From positions 1 to 64,000 of the forward strand of contig UBNQ01000022.1 of NCBI GenBank assembly GCA_900466875.1: 64,000 bases of DNA. Direction: 5' to 3'. Positions 16,513 to 26,074 of the stretch are shown one piece after another. The notes beneath the pieces were generated by a model. The model saw only the letters and a list, made by a program, of their open reading frames with translations. It had not been told where the DNA came from and ran no database searches. This stretch comes from Hyphomicrobiales bacterium. Lineage in GTDB: Bacteria > Pseudomonadota > Alphaproteobacteria > Rhizobiales > Rhizobiaceae. Position numbers and translations under genes: made by a program. Position 1 is the stretch's first letter. Each line of letters starts with the position of its first letter.

Positions 16513-16713
16513 TCAGGCGGCAGCGGCTTCGGGCGAATATCCGGCCTCGCGGATGGCCTCTTCCGCTTTTGCCCTGTCGCCTTCCACCGTGACCGTGTGG
16601 GACGGCAGGTCGATGGTCACGGTGGCATCCGGCAAGGCTTCGGCCAGAGCGGCGCGGACGGTCTTTTCGCAATGGCCGCAGGTCATGTCGGCAACGGTGA
16701 AAATGGCGGTCAT
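16513..16713 (-). CDS. copZ: Copper chaperone CopZ (HMA domain)
   Basis: This 66-residue heavy-metal-associated domain has the Cu(I)-binding MTCGHC motif at residues 10-15 and the beta-alpha-beta-beta-alpha-beta pattern. AGGAG precedes the ATG. It is the last gene of copA-cueR-copZ. It should hand cytosolic Cu(I) to CopA or CueR. Confidence 0.9.
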   Translation of the reverse strand: MTAIFTVADMTCGHCEKTVRAALAEALPDATVTIDLPSHTVTVEGDRAKAEEAIREAGYSPEAAAA

Positions 16714-16794
16714 CTGAAAAACTCCTTGAGTGTTGGTATCGTTATGCGTGTTCGATGCGGGTTTTGGCTATGCGGCGCTTTCGCCCGATGCGGA

Positions 16795-17220
16795 TTAGGG
16801 GCCTGCTGCGGAGTGTTCGCCCGATGCGGGCTGTTCGCCCGCCAGGTCATCGAGGATCGGGCAATCGGGCCGGTTGTTGCCGCCGCAGCAATGGCTGAGA
16901 TGTTTCAGGGTCTTCACCATGCTCTCCATTTCGGCGATGCGGCGTTCGAGGTCGTTGATATGGGTCGTCGCGATGTCCTTGACGCTAGCGCTCGTGCGGC
17001 TCTTGTCCTGCCAGAGTTTCAGCAGCGTCTCGGTCTCTTCCAGCGAAAAGCCGAGCGAGCGCGCCCGCTTGATGAAGCGCAGCACATGCACCTCGTCCTC
17101 GCCATAGATCCGGTAATTGCTTTGCGTGCGCCCCTTCGGCGCGATCAGGCCGATCTCTTCGTAATACCGGATCATCTTGGCCGATACGCCGGATGCGGTC
17201 GAAGCTTCGCCGATATTCAT
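16795..17220 (-). CDS. cueR: Cu(I)-responsive MerR regulator CueR/HmrR
   Basis: This 141-residue protein has an N-terminal MerR HTH ([24 protein letters not shown]), a long dimerisation helix, and the metal loop [11 protein letters not shown] with cysteines in C-x7-C spacing, the Cu(I)/Ag(I)-selective pattern. Its ATG overlaps the copA stop (ATGA), so it is translated with copA. This ActP-HmrR arrangement is characteristic of Rhizobium. It should bind the dyad at 19766-19782. Confidence 0.93.
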   Translation of the reverse strand: MNIGEASTASGVSAKMIRYYEEIGLIAPKGRTQSNYRIYGEDEVHVLRFIKRARSLGFSLEETETLLKLWQDKSRTSASVKDIATTHINDLERRIAEMESMVKTLKHLSHCCGGNNRPDCPILDDLAGEQPASGEHSAAGP

Positions 17221-19733
17221 GCCGCGTCCTCTGACCTGAAGGTTTTCAGTCTCAGCGCATTGCCGAGCACGAAGACGCTCGACAGCGCCATGGCGCCGGC
17301 CCCTATCATCGGCGACAGCGTGATGCCGAAGGCCGGATACAGCGCGCCGGCGGCAACCGGGATCAGCACCACGTTGTAACCGAAAGCCCAGAACAGATTT
17401 TGGCGGATGTTCTTCATCGTCGCGCGGCTGACGGCGATGGCCGAAACCACACCGGTCAATTCACCGCCCACCAGCACGACATCGGCGCTTTCGATCGCCA
17501 CATCCGTGCCGGTGCCGATGGCAATGCCGATATCGGCTTCGGCCAGCGCTGGGGCATCGTTGATGCCGTCGCCGACAAAGGCGAGTTTTCGCCCGTCGAC
17601 CCGCAGCGCATGCACGGCCTGAACCTTGCCCTCGGGCAAAACCTCGGCGACGACCTTGTCGATACCGACCTGTCGGGCGATGGCCTCTGCCGTGCGGCGG
17701 TTGTCGCCGGTGACCATGACGACCTCGATGCCCATTGCCTTCAGGGCGCGGATGGCGTCGACGCTCGACGGCTTCAGCGGGTCGGCGACGGCGATGATGG
17801 CGGCGAGCTTTGCATCGACGGCGGCATAAAGCGGGGTCTTGCCCTCGTCGCCAAGACGTTTCGCAGCATCGGCAAAGATTTCAACCGAAGCGCCGAGTTT
17901 TTGCATGTAGCGGTCGGCACCGACTGCGACCTCGCGGCCGCCGACCTTGGCGCGGATGCCGTAGCCGGTGACGGACGAAAATTCTTCGGCGCTTGCAGCT
18001 TCAAGCGCCCTCGTCTTTGCAGCCTTGACGATGGCATCGGCAATCGGGTGCTCGGAGCGGGCCTCGACGGCTGCGACCAGCGCCAGAACCTCGGCTTCAT
18101 CAAAACCTTCGGCGGTGATGAAGTCGGTCAGTTCCGGGCGTCCCTTGGTGAGGGTGCCGGTCTTGTCGACGACGACGGTCGAGACATCCTGCAGACCCTG
18201 CAGCGCATCGCCCTTGCGAAACAGCACGCCAAGCTCGGCGGCCCGGCCGCCGCCAACGACGATCGAGACCGGCACGGCAAGCCCCATGGCGCAGGGGCAG
18301 GCAATGATCAGCACGGCAACGGCTGCAATCAGCGCATGGGTGATCTTCGGGTCCGGGCCGAGGATGTACCAGAGGGCGAAGGTGATGAGGGCAAGAACGA
18401 GAACGGCCGGTACGAACCAGGCGGTCACCCGGTCGACCAGCGCCTGGATCGGCAGTTTTGCGCCTTGCGCCTGCTCGACCATGCGAATGATGCCGGCGAG
18501 CATCGTGTCGCGACCGACCTTTTCGGCGGTGAAGCGCAATGTACCCGTCGTGTTGACCGTGCCGCCGATGACGGTGGCGCCCACGGATTTCGACACCGGG
18601 ATCGGCTCGCCGGAAATCATCGATTCATCGATATTGGACTGGCCGTCGAGCACCGTGCCATCGACGGGGATACGTTCGCCCGGTCGGATGACGACGATAT
18701 CGCCCGGAACGACTTCTGCCGTGGGCATATCGATCTCGTGGCCGTCGCGTTCGACGCGAGCGGTTTTAGCCTGTAGACCTGCGAGCTTTTCGATCGCGGC
18801 ACCGGTGCGGCCGGTGGCGCGGGCCTCCATCAGACGGCCGAACAGGATCAGCGTGACGATGACGGTTGCGGCTTCATAATAAACGTAACGGGCGGTTTCG
18901 GGCAGCAGGCCGGGTGCGAATGTGGTGACCAGCGAATAGCCGTAAGCGGCGGCCACGCCGACCGCGACCAGCGAGTTCATTTCCGGGTGCCCCCGGAAAA
19001 GCGCCGGCAGGCCTTTTTTGAAGAAGCGCAGGCCGGGCCAGAAGATCACGGCCGTGGCCAGCACGAAGTACAGATAATGGAGATTCCGGGTGTCGACGGC
19101 GCCCATCAGCCAGTGATGGAAAGGCTCATAGGCGTGGCCGGTCATTTCCAGGATGAACAGCGGCAGCGTGAGGATAAAGGCGATCGCCAGATCGCGCTTC
19201 AGGGCCGTCTCTTCGCCTTGGTGGGTGTGGGGGTGATCGTGGGAGACTGAGTGGGATGCATGATGATGAGCATGCTCGCTGGTGTCGGCGCTGCCCCTCA
19301 TCCGGCTACCGCCACCTTCTCCCCGTTCTGACGGGGAGAAGGGATATGCCGCGCCCTTTTCGCCCATCGCAACCTTTTGTGAGCCACGTCCCCTCTCCCC
19401 GCCTGCGGGGTGAGGGTTAGGGTGAGGGGCAACCTCAGGCACATCAGCATCCACCAGCCATCCCGCCTCGCGCAGCGCATGTTCCATCGCGCCGGCAGGC
19501 ACTTCGTAACCGAGCTTGTGGATCGCCTTTTCCAGCGCCTGCGGATCGAACCCCTCGCCGGTCTCGACGGTGAGTTTCTTCGTCGCGAAATTGACCGCGC
19601 TCGTCTTCACGCCCGGCAGCTTGGCGGCGCCGGTTTCGACGCGGCGCACGCAGGAGGCGCAGGTCATGCCTTCGACGGGAATGGTCAGCGGCTCGAGGGG
19701 GCCGGAAGTGTGGTGTCCAACGTGCTGGTTCAT
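17217..19733 (-). CDS. copA: Cu(I)-translocating P1B-type ATPase CopA/ActP
   Basis: This 838-residue protein has one N-terminal HMA domain (GMTCASC, residues ~20-25), eight hydrophobic spans, CPC in [10 protein letters not shown] in the transport path, the actuator motif (SGEP in place of TGE), phosphorylated D523 in DKTGT, SEHP, and [10 protein letters not shown]. It pumps Cu(I) out of the cytosol. Between the HMA domain and TM1 (residues ~101-148) the frame runs through a GC-rich palindromic repeat, followed by a His-rich stretch ([18 protein letters not shown]). The length is otherwise normal. It starts after AGGA, downstream of a CueR-type promoter. Confidence 0.95.
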   Translation of the reverse strand: MNQHVGHHTSGPLEPLTIPVEGMTCASCVRRVETGAAKLPGVKTSAVNFATKKLTVETGEGFDPQALEKAIHKLGYEVPAGAMEHALREAGWLVDADVPEVAPHPNPHPAGGERGRGSQKVAMGEKGAAYPFSPSERGEGGGSRMRGSADTSEHAHHHASHSVSHDHPHTHQGEETALKRDLAIAFILTLPLFILEMTGHAYEPFHHWLMGAVDTRNLHYLYFVLATAVIFWPGLRFFKKGLPALFRGHPEMNSLVAVGVAAAYGYSLVTTFAPGLLPETARYVYYEAATVIVTLILFGRLMEARATGRTGAAIEKLAGLQAKTARVERDGHEIDMPTAEVVPGDIVVIRPGERIPVDGTVLDGQSNIDESMISGEPIPVSKSVGATVIGGTVNTTGTLRFTAEKVGRDTMLAGIIRMVEQAQGAKLPIQALVDRVTAWFVPAVLVLALITFALWYILGPDPKITHALIAAVAVLIIACPCAMGLAVPVSIVVGGGRAAELGVLFRKGDALQGLQDVSTVVVDKTGTLTKGRPELTDFITAEGFDEAEVLALVAAVEARSEHPIADAIVKAAKTRALEAASAEEFSSVTGYGIRAKVGGREVAVGADRYMQKLGASVEIFADAAKRLGDEGKTPLYAAVDAKLAAIIAVADPLKPSSVDAIRALKAMGIEVVMVTGDNRRTAEAIARQVGIDKVVAEVLPEGKVQAVHALRVDGRKLAFVGDGINDAPALAEADIGIAIGTGTDVAIESADVVLVGGELTGVVSAIAVSRATMKNIRQNLFWAFGYNVVLIPVAAGALYPAFGITLSPMIGAGAMALSSVFVLGNALRLKTFRSEDAA
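19291..19432. repeat. GC-rich palindromic repeat inside copA
   Basis: It contains the perfect hairpin CCTTCTCCCCGT/ACGGGGAGAAGG (19315-19342), a second hairpin CCCTCTCCCCGC/GCGGGGTGAGGG (19391-19416, one mismatch), and outer arms GCCCCTCATCC / GGGTGAGGGGC. It is the same class as the intergenic unit at 5710-5855, here read through in frame as about 48 codons. Confidence 0.8.
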
Positions 19734-19756
19734 GGGATGCGATCCTTTCGCATCCG

Positions 19757-19787
19757 CATGTAAGGCTTCCCATCATGGGAAGGTCAA
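19757..19787 (-). promoter_or_regulatory. CueR-dependent copA promoter
   Basis: On the minus strand: -35 TTGACC (plus 19782-19787), perfect dyad CTTCCCATCATGGGAAG (19766-19782) filling the spacer, and -10 TTACAT (plus 19758-19763). The dyad inside an overlong spacer is the MerR-family signature, and the CCTTCCC arms are those of CueR/HmrR sites. Confidence 0.88.
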
Positions 19788-19840
19788 GGACAGGACGGAA
19801 TAATTCTGCCGCGGCAAAAACGCATGGGCAGGATCGCGCC

Positions 19841-20947
19841 CTACCGCCCGCCCTGCCCCATGCCCGGCGCGTTGAGGCCGGAGAGAAGAAGCACGAGTTC
19901 GGCCTGCCGGGTCGTGCCGGTTTTCTGCATGATCCGCTTCAGGTGCGAGCGCGCCGTCTCCAACGAGATGTTGAGCGAGGCTGCGACCATTTCCGGTGTC
20001 TGGGCCATGGCGATGCCGCGCGCCACCTTGGCTTCGGCGGGCGTCAGATCGAAGAGGCCGCAGAGAACCCGCATGTCCGGCGGTCCCACCTGCCCCACCT
20101 GGGTCACGGCCAGCACGGCCATGGAGCGCGAAAAGATGTCGCGTGCGGCGCGGCGGATCGGCAACAGATGCAGGATCAGCGGCGGCAGTTCATCACGAGA
20201 GATCATCGGTACCGACTGTACCGCCGGGACGGCCTGCGCCTTGTAGCGCTCGATCGCCTCGTCGAGAAGAGCACGGGCGCCCGCCCCTTCGAGGACCAGC
20301 CTGTCGCCCGCACCGGAGCGGATGCGCGGAGCCAGCGCCTCGAGTTCTTCATTCATCAGGATCACCTGGCCACCATCGCCGATCACGGCTGCGGGGAGGC
20401 CAAGCATGGAGAGGGTGTCGGTCATCGATCGCGCTTCGGTGAAGGCAAGCCTTGACGACATGTAGGCGGCGCGCGCCAGATCCGGCTTCAGCGCATTCAG
20501 CCGGGCGATGTCCTCATTGGAGAAATTATCGTGACCGGTGGCCTTCATCAGCGCGATGATGATCGTGTGCCCGGTCGGCTCCTGAAAGCCGTAGCCGGCC
20601 TCCCACTGCATGCCGGCCGGCTGGATGAATTCCTTCAGGATGACATCCTGCTCCAGCTCTTCCGCGGTGAAAACATCGATATCGCGGCAGAAGGAGAACG
20701 GAAATTTTTCCATCGCCCTTTTGGGCCGTATGTTCTGGAAACGAAGCTCGCTCCTGGAAAAGCGCTCATAGACATCGACAATATTGGGCGTGGCGACGTA
20801 GCGGTGAGTGCCCTCGGCATCGAAAGTGAAGATGGCCGCGGTGGACGACCCGGCCTCAAGCGCCAGCTGCTCGCAAGTCTCCGTCCAGAGTTCGGGGACA
20901 AGGGCTGCCTCATAAAGGCGATCTGCCAGGGTGCTTTGCGCATTCAT
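19841..20947 (-). CDS. LuxR-family (orphan) transcriptional regulator
   Basis: This ~368-residue protein has a C-terminal LuxR/FixJ HTH (FDLTPAEAKVARGIAMAQTPEMVAASLNISLETARSHLKRIMQKTGTTRQAEL, residues ~308-358). A long N-terminal region with a PAS-like section (LGLPAAVIGDGGQVILMNEELEALAPRI) replaces a receiver domain. The start at 20947 is ATG; the codon before it is TTG. No kinase partner is adjacent, so an intracellular ligand or redox signal is likely. Targets unknown. Confidence 0.8.
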   Translation of the reverse strand: MNAQSTLADRLYEAALVPELWTETCEQLALEAGSSTAAIFTFDAEGTHRYVATPNIVDVYERFSRSELRFQNIRPKRAMEKFPFSFCRDIDVFTAEELEQDVILKEFIQPAGMQWEAGYGFQEPTGHTIIIALMKATGHDNFSNEDIARLNALKPDLARAAYMSSRLAFTEARSMTDTLSMLGLPAAVIGDGGQVILMNEELEALAPRIRSGAGDRLVLEGAGARALLDEAIERYKAQAVPAVQSVPMISRDELPPLILHLLPIRRAARDIFSRSMAVLAVTQVGQVGPPDMRVLCGLFDLTPAEAKVARGIAMAQTPEMVAASLNISLETARSHLKRIMQKTGTTRQAELVLLLSGLNAPGMGQGGR

Positions 20948-21115
20948 CAAGTGAAATCACGATTTTCGACAGTTGCAACGATATATATCAGCCCATCCAT
21001 AGACTATATATGCGTCGAACAACATAGAATAAGATCGGCCTAAACAGTCAAAATGCTTGGTACGGTATCGTACGCCAGCGACCGAAACCTGTGCTTTATC
21101 TGGGTTTAACGCTTA

Positions 21116-21583
21116 TCACCCACGCTCACCTCCCACATGCAGCGGCCAGCTGACGACATAGTCTTCGAAATCATCCACCTCGACTTCAGTCTCGCTGATC
21201 GTGCGGCCGCGCGCCGAAATGCCGGCCTGATGCACGGTTTCCGGGTCACCTGAAACCAGCGGATGCCACCAGTAAAGGTCAACTCCTTCGCGCACGAGGC
21301 GATAACCGCAGGTGGGCGGTAACCAATGGATTTCCCGCACTTCCTGGGGGGTCAACTGGATACAGTCGGGCACGGTCTTCTGGCGGTTTGGATAGTCGCT
21401 GCATCGACAGCTCGTCCCGTCCAGAAGCCGACAGGCAACCGAGGTGAAGACCACGTCGCCCGTGTCCCAGTCCTCCAGCTTGTTGAGACAACAGAGGCCA
21501 CAGCCGTCACACAGGCTTTCCCACTCGCCCTGGCTCATCTCGTCGAGGGACTTCAGTTTCCAGAAAGGTACGTCGTTCATCAT
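21116..21583 (-). CDS. UPF0260/YcgN-like cysteine cluster protein
   Basis: This 155-residue protein starts [21 protein letters not shown] and has the cysteine cluster [15 protein letters not shown], then [22 protein letters not shown] and [10 protein letters not shown], matching E. coli YcgN and the UPF0260 family throughout. It presumably binds a metal through the CxxCxxCC cluster; biological role unknown. It is divergent from the penicillin-binding protein gene. Confidence 0.88.
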   Translation of the reverse strand: MMNDVPFWKLKSLDEMSQGEWESLCDGCGLCCLNKLEDWDTGDVVFTSVACRLLDGTSCRCSDYPNRQKTVPDCIQLTPQEVREIHWLPPTCGYRLVREGVDLYWWHPLVSGDPETVHQAGISARGRTISETEVEVDDFEDYVVSWPLHVGGERG

Positions 21584-21773
21584 CACTTTTGCGGCAGTCG
21601 GATACAAATCGTGTCGGCCGCCCTTTTCATGTTGCGATTTTACAATCGCGCATCAACCAATTGTAAGCTAATGCTGATTAACCGTGGCCAGCTTATGCTC
21701 TTGATCGTTGTCGGAGCCTACGTCAAGCCAAACGCAAAAGCTAAAAACCGGCATTGCGGACGGGGAGGATAGA

Positions 21774-24026
21774 GTGCAGGACGAACCCAAGGCAGAAGAG
21801 GGACGGCCGCGCAAGAAGCGCCATATCCTGCTGCGTATCGACTCCTGGATCGATTCGACCGTCTGGAACCTCGGATTCAAGCTCACCGAAGCCTGGGAAG
21901 AGATTACCATATTCTTCCGCCGTTTTCGCGTGCGCGGATGGAAAAAGCTCGGTTTCGAAGTGGCCGGCGAGGCGATGACGCTCGGTACCGCCGGTTCGGT
22001 CGTGCTGCTGGCGCTTGCTCTGCCCGCTTTCGAGGAGACCAAGGACGACTGGAAGAACCGCGGCGATTTCGCCGTGACCTTCCTCGACCGTTACGGCAAC
22101 GTGGTGGGCCATCGCGGCATCATCCATGAGGATTCCGTGCCGATCGACGAATTGCCGGATCATCTGATCAAGGCGGTTCTGGCGACCGAGGACCGGCGTT
22201 TCTTCGACCATTACGGTATCGATTTCATCGGGCTTGGCCGCGCGCTTTCTGAAAATGCCAAGGCCGGTGGTGTCGTGCAGGGCGGCTCGACGTTGACCCA
22301 GCAGCTGGCGAAGAACCTGTTTCTCACCAACGAGCGTTCGCTGGAGCGCAAGATCAAGGAAGCCTTTCTGGCAGTATGGCTGGAAGCCAACCTGTCGAAG
22401 AAGGAGATCCTGTCGCTCTATCTCGACCGCGCCTATATGGGCGGCGGCACGTTCGGCGCAGCGGCGGCGTCCCAGTTCTATTTCGGCAAGAACATTACCG
22501 ATGTCAGCCTGGCGGAAAGCGCCATGCTTGCCGGCCTGTTCAAGGCCCCTGCGAAATATGCACCGCATGTCAACCTGCCGGCGGCGCGTGCCCGCGCCAA
22601 CGACGTGTTGTCCAATCTGGTGCAGAGCGGCCTGATGTCCGAGGGCCAGGTGATCGGCGCACGGCGCAATCCGGCAACCGCGATCGACCGCGCCGATGTG
22701 AAATCGCCCGATTATTTCCTCGACTGGGCCTTCGACGAAGTGCAGCGGCTGGCCAAGCAAGGCAAGATCCGGGAACATTCCGTCGTGGTTCGCACGACAG
22801 TCGACATGGGCCTGCAGCAGGCCGCCGATGCGGCGATGGAATCGAGCCTGCGCGAGTTCGGCGAAGGCTACAAGGTGAAACAGGGCGCGATGGCGATGAT
22901 CGAGAACGGCGGCGCCGTTCGTGCCATGGTCGGCGGACGGGACTATGGCGAAAGCCAGTTCAACCGCGCAGCTAAGGCGCTGCGCCAGCCGGGCTCGTCC
23001 TTCAAGCTGTTCACCTATTCGGCCGCGATGGAACACGGCATGACGCCGGAAACGATGATTTCCGACGCACCGATCACCTGGCGCGGCTGGTCGCCGCAGA
23101 ACTATGCCCGCTCCTACAAGGGCCGGGTGACGCTGCTGACCGCCATGTCGCAATCGCTCAATACCGTGCCGGTGCGGCTTGCCAAGGATGTGCTCGGGAC
23201 CAAGGTGATCGTCGATACCGCCAAGGCGATGGGCGTCGAGACGCCGCTGCGCATGGACAAGACGATCCCGCTCGGCACGTCGGAAGTCACCGTGCTCGAT
23301 CAGGCGACGGCCTATGCCGTGATGCCGGCCGGCGGCATACAATCGCGCCGCCACGGGATCGAGCAGGTTCTGGGGTATGGCGGCGAGGTTCTCTACGACT
23401 TCAACCGCGACGAGGCGCCTGCCACCCGCGTGCTGTCGGAAAAGGCGACGTCTTCGATGAACCGCATCCTGACGCAGATCCCGGTGATCGGCACGGCGCG
23501 GCGCGCGGCGCTCGACGGCGGCATCGTCACCGGCGGCAAGACCGGCACGTCGCAAAGCTATCGCGATGCCTGGTTCATCGGTTTCACCGGCAATTACACG
23601 ACGGCCGTCTGGTTCGGAAACGACGACTTCACCTCGATGAACAACATGACCGGCGGCGCCCTGCCGGCGATGACGTTCAAGAAGCTGATGGACTATGCGC
23701 ATCAGGGCATCGAGCTTCGCGCTATCCCCGGCATCGACAACCCGCTTCCCTCCGGAAACCACAAAAAGGGCGATGCGGTGGCCGAGAAGAAGGAAGAGGA
23801 TCCGGCGCTGATGACACTGACGCGGCCACGGTCGCTTTCGGGCGAATCGACCCGCGTGCTGAAGCAACTGGCGCAATCGCTCAAGACCGCCCCGCCGCTG
23901 GTCGCGGGCGTGGAAAAGGTCGCCGAAGCGACGAGGCCGGGAGCAGGCCTGCGTCAGGGATCGGGTGGCGACATGCGCAAGGGCACAGCGGTGGTGAGCC
24001 CGGTCGTGACGAATTCGGTGCCTTGA
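21774..24026 (+). CDS. Class A penicillin-binding protein (glycosyltransferase-transpeptidase)
   Basis: From the GTG at 21774, which has GGGGAGG five bases upstream, the product is 750 residues. It has a cytosolic basic N-terminus, a TM segment near residues 71-86, and a GT51 domain with catalytic Glu139 in ATEDRRFF and GGSTLTQQLAKNLFL. A transpeptidase domain carries S408-SFK (SxxK), S461-L-N and K589-TGT. It polymerises and cross-links peptidoglycan in the periplasm. An upstream TTG at 21708 also lies in frame but lacks an SD. The alanine/proline-rich tail after ~residue 660 is disordered. Confidence 0.93.
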   Translation: MQDEPKAEEGRPRKKRHILLRIDSWIDSTVWNLGFKLTEAWEEITIFFRRFRVRGWKKLGFEVAGEAMTLGTAGSVVLLALALPAFEETKDDWKNRGDFAVTFLDRYGNVVGHRGIIHEDSVPIDELPDHLIKAVLATEDRRFFDHYGIDFIGLGRALSENAKAGGVVQGGSTLTQQLAKNLFLTNERSLERKIKEAFLAVWLEANLSKKEILSLYLDRAYMGGGTFGAAAASQFYFGKNITDVSLAESAMLAGLFKAPAKYAPHVNLPAARARANDVLSNLVQSGLMSEGQVIGARRNPATAIDRADVKSPDYFLDWAFDEVQRLAKQGKIREHSVVVRTTVDMGLQQAADAAMESSLREFGEGYKVKQGAMAMIENGGAVRAMVGGRDYGESQFNRAAKALRQPGSSFKLFTYSAAMEHGMTPETMISDAPITWRGWSPQNYARSYKGRVTLLTAMSQSLNTVPVRLAKDVLGTKVIVDTAKAMGVETPLRMDKTIPLGTSEVTVLDQATAYAVMPAGGIQSRRHGIEQVLGYGGEVLYDFNRDEAPATRVLSEKATSSMNRILTQIPVIGTARRAALDGGIVTGGKTGTSQSYRDAWFIGFTGNYTTAVWFGNDDFTSMNNMTGGALPAMTFKKLMDYAHQGIELRAIPGIDNPLPSGNHKKGDAVAEKKEEDPALMTLTRPRSLSGESTRVLKQLAQSLKTAPPLVAGVEKVAEATRPGAGLRQGSGGDMRKGTAVVSPVVTNSVP

Positions 24027-24181
24027 GAGGGCGTCGGGACGTCAAATTTGCAGCCCATCAATGAGAAAACCCCGCCAGGCTTGTTATCGCCATGGCAGGG
24101 TGCGCCTCCGAAGAGGTCTTGAGGCTGAACGGCTCTTGCCGTCAGCGATCACCCTCAACATGACGCAAGGCTTCTGCCTGC

Positions 24182-24502
24182 TCAAGCAGCACGTGGCTCA
24201 ATGCGGTCTAGCTCGTCTCCCAGTTCGCGGCGGCGCTGCATGAGATCGTAATCGGCCTGCAATCCGAGAAAGAAACCTTCCGAAAGCCCGAAATAGCGGG
24301 CAAGCCGCAAATCCGTATCGGCCGAGACCGAACGTTTTCCGAGAACGATTTCATTGATGCGTCTCGGAGGAACAGCGATGGAACGGGCGAGCTCGTTCTG
24401 GCTGAGCGCCATCGGCTTCAAAAATTCCTCCAGCAGAATTTCTCCCGGATGCGGGTTCGGCAACCATTCGGCCTCAGTCGTGGTAATCGACGATTTCGAC
24501 AT
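24182..24502 (-). CDS. higA: HigA-family antitoxin (XRE-type)
   Basis: This 106-residue protein opens with the HigA signature (NPHPGEILLEEFLKPMALSQNELARSIAVPPRRINEIVLGKRSVSADTDLRLARYFG), a VapI/HigA helix-turn-helix. It neutralises HigB and represses the operon through the palindrome at 24766-24786. The ATG at 24502 lies 29 bases inside the end of higB, so translation is coupled with the toxin first. Confidence 0.9.
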   Translation of the reverse strand: MSKSSITTTEAEWLPNPHPGEILLEEFLKPMALSQNELARSIAVPPRRINEIVLGKRSVSADTDLRLARYFGLSEGFFLGLQADYDLMQRRRELGDELDRIEPRAA

Positions 24503-24758
24503 CGGCAGGCCCTCCTTCGGTCCAGACAAAACAGATGCGCCATTGATCGTTGATGCGGATCGAGAAACGGCCGGCAAGATCACCTTTCAATGCTTCCAAC
24601 CGGTTTCCTGGCGGCACACGCAGATCGCTCAGTTCGCGGGCCTGGTTGAGAAGGCGCAGCTTCCTCAGCGCGACTGACTGAATGTCCGAAGGCAGCTTGC
24701 GGCTCCGAAAACCCGACCAGATCTGCTCCGTCTCTCGATCCGCAAAATCCCTGATCAT
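24474..24758 (-). CDS. higB: HigB-family toxin (RelE superfamily mRNA interferase)
   Basis: This 94-residue protein (MIRDFADRETEQIWSGFRSRKLP, LRVPPGNRLEALKGDLAGRFSIRINDQWRICFVW, VEIVDYHD) is a full match to the HigB/YgiU-like proteins, including the C-terminal Y-H pair. It cleaves mRNA on the ribosome. The start at 24758 leaves the operator entirely upstream; the open frame to 24869 crosses the operator and is not coding. Toxin-before-antitoxin order is typical of hig loci. Confidence 0.9.
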   Translation of the reverse strand: MIRDFADRETEQIWSGFRSRKLPSDIQSVALRKLRLLNQARELSDLRVPPGNRLEALKGDLAGRFSIRINDQWRICFVWTEGGPADVEIVDYHD

Positions 24759-24765
24759 GAGCCAA

Positions 24766-24786
24766 CCATAACGCATCGCGTTATGG
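24766..24786. promoter_or_regulatory. higBA operator palindrome
   Basis: CCATAACGC (24766-24774) and GCGTTATGG (24778-24786) are perfect 9-base inverted arms around ATC, ending 8 bases before the higB start codon. This is the expected position for HigA autorepression. Confidence 0.8.
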
Positions 24787-24877
24787 ATCACAATGTATGG
24801 AGCTGGCCGATGGTTCCTTCGCAAAAGAATCAATGCTAATCCTCCCTGCACCGTCTTGCCGAGGACCAAAGCAGCCC

Positions 24878-25465
24878 GTGTTCCGTGTTCCCTTTCTCGT
24901 CGCCATCGCGCTTGCCATCGCCTTTTCGGGTGGGATCTGGTCGACCCGGCTGGCGCTCGATGCCACGATCGGGTTCGGCGCGATCAAGCTCGGCGCGTGG
25001 GAGGCCTTTCCGGAGGCGCAGACGGAGAAAGCCGATCCTTACGCCAAATCCCACCGCGCCAATGCCGGAAAGCTGCTCTACGCCACGGCGGAGGGCCTGA
25101 GCTTCACCGCAGCAACCGATGACAGCGGCGCGCGGCTTTCGGGAAACTGCAGCTATCAACTGACCGGCCAGACGCCGACCGCGCGTTTCTGGACGCTGTT
25201 TGCCACCGGGCCGGACGGGCGTCCTCCGGCCGCCGATGCCGACCTGCCCTCATCGCTCAATTCGCGCATGGTGGTGCGCGAGGCGGATGGCTCGCTCGAC
25301 ATCACGATCGCCTCGCAGGCGCGCCCGGGAAACTGGCTGGCGATCCCGTCACAGGCGCCTTTCCGGTTGACGCTGACGCTGCTCGATACGCCGGCGGCGG
25401 GCAGTTCCGGCCTGATCGATCTTGCCATGCCGGCCATCCGCCGGATCGGGTGCGGCAATGTCTAG
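24878..25465 (+). CDS. DUF1214 domain membrane-anchored protein
   Basis: From the GTG at 24878 the product is 195 residues: an N-terminal hydrophobic segment (VFRVPFLVAIALAIAFSGGIW), then the DUF1214 domain (YAKSHRANAGKLLYATAEGLSFTAATDDSGARLSGNCSYQLTGQ, ARFWTLFA, PGNWLAIP, FRLTLTLLDTP). The domain is beta-rich and periplasmic; role unknown. ATGs at 24797 and 24833 are in frame but have no SD and would disrupt the signal anchor. It overlaps the next gene by 8 bases. Confidence 0.78.
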   Translation: MFRVPFLVAIALAIAFSGGIWSTRLALDATIGFGAIKLGAWEAFPEAQTEKADPYAKSHRANAGKLLYATAEGLSFTAATDDSGARLSGNCSYQLTGQTPTARFWTLFATGPDGRPPAADADLPSSLNSRMVVREADGSLDITIASQARPGNWLAIPSQAPFRLTLTLLDTPAAGSSGLIDLAMPAIRRIGCGNV

Positions 25466-26066
25466 ACCTTCCGCTTTCCCCTCCCGCCGTGATTTTCTGT
25501 GGCTGAAGATCCTGTTTGCGATCCTCACCGGGCTTGTGGGTGCGGCGCTGCTGCACCTGATCATCGTCTTTTCACTGCCGCAGTTTTCCCAGCGGGACGC
25601 TTATACGCGCATTATTGCGGAGGGCGAAAGCCAGCGGTTCTACAGGCTCGGCGAACAGCCGGATCGGGCGGGGCTTTCCAAGGAAGACCCGATGATGGAA
25701 ATGTCGGTCTGCTCCTTCGACATCAGCGAGACGCCGGTTCGGCTGACGGCGCCGAATGGCGGCGTGCCGTTCTGGTCGCTCGGCGTGTTCGACGCCTCGT
25801 CCAACGAGGTTTTCTCGATCAACGACCGCACCTCGGCCGATCATGTCCTGGATGTGGTGGTCGGTACGCCGGCGCAGCTTGCCGCTCTTCGCAAGAGCCT
25901 ACCGAGGGGATTTTCCCAGACCGTGCTGGTGGAAGCCCAGCAGACGGAGGGTTATGCGGTACTCAGGAGTTTCGTAACGCATAGAAGCGTCATTCCGGTC
26001 GTGTCGAAATTTCTTGATCAGGCGACCTGCGCTCCGTTCCAATGGCGGACCAGAGTTCAGTTTTGA
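25458..26066 (+). CDS. DUF1254-type membrane-anchored protein
   Basis: This 202-residue protein has one N-terminal TM (FLWLKILFAILTGLVGAALLHLIIVF) and a periplasmic domain (YTRIIAEGESQRFYRLGE, CSFDISETPVRLTAPNGGVPFWSLGVFDASSNEVFSINDRTS). It is the usual partner of DUF1214 proteins. Its ATG overlaps the DUF1214 stop by 8 bases, so the pair is translationally coupled. Function unknown. Confidence 0.75.
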   Translation: MSRPSAFPSRRDFLWLKILFAILTGLVGAALLHLIIVFSLPQFSQRDAYTRIIAEGESQRFYRLGEQPDRAGLSKEDPMMEMSVCSFDISETPVRLTAPNGGVPFWSLGVFDASSNEVFSINDRTSADHVLDVVVGTPAQLAALRKSLPRGFSQTVLVEAQQTEGYAVLRSFVTHRSVIPVVSKFLDQATCAPFQWRTRVQF

Positions 26067-26074
26067 TTTCAGGC

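Noticed and set aside
17400-18776. 458-codon ORF antisense to copA
   Set aside because: Shadow of the well-supported P-type ATPase.
21741-23876. 711-codon ORF antisense to the penicillin-binding protein
   Set aside because: Long antisense frames are common in high-GC DNA; the PBP has all catalytic motifs.
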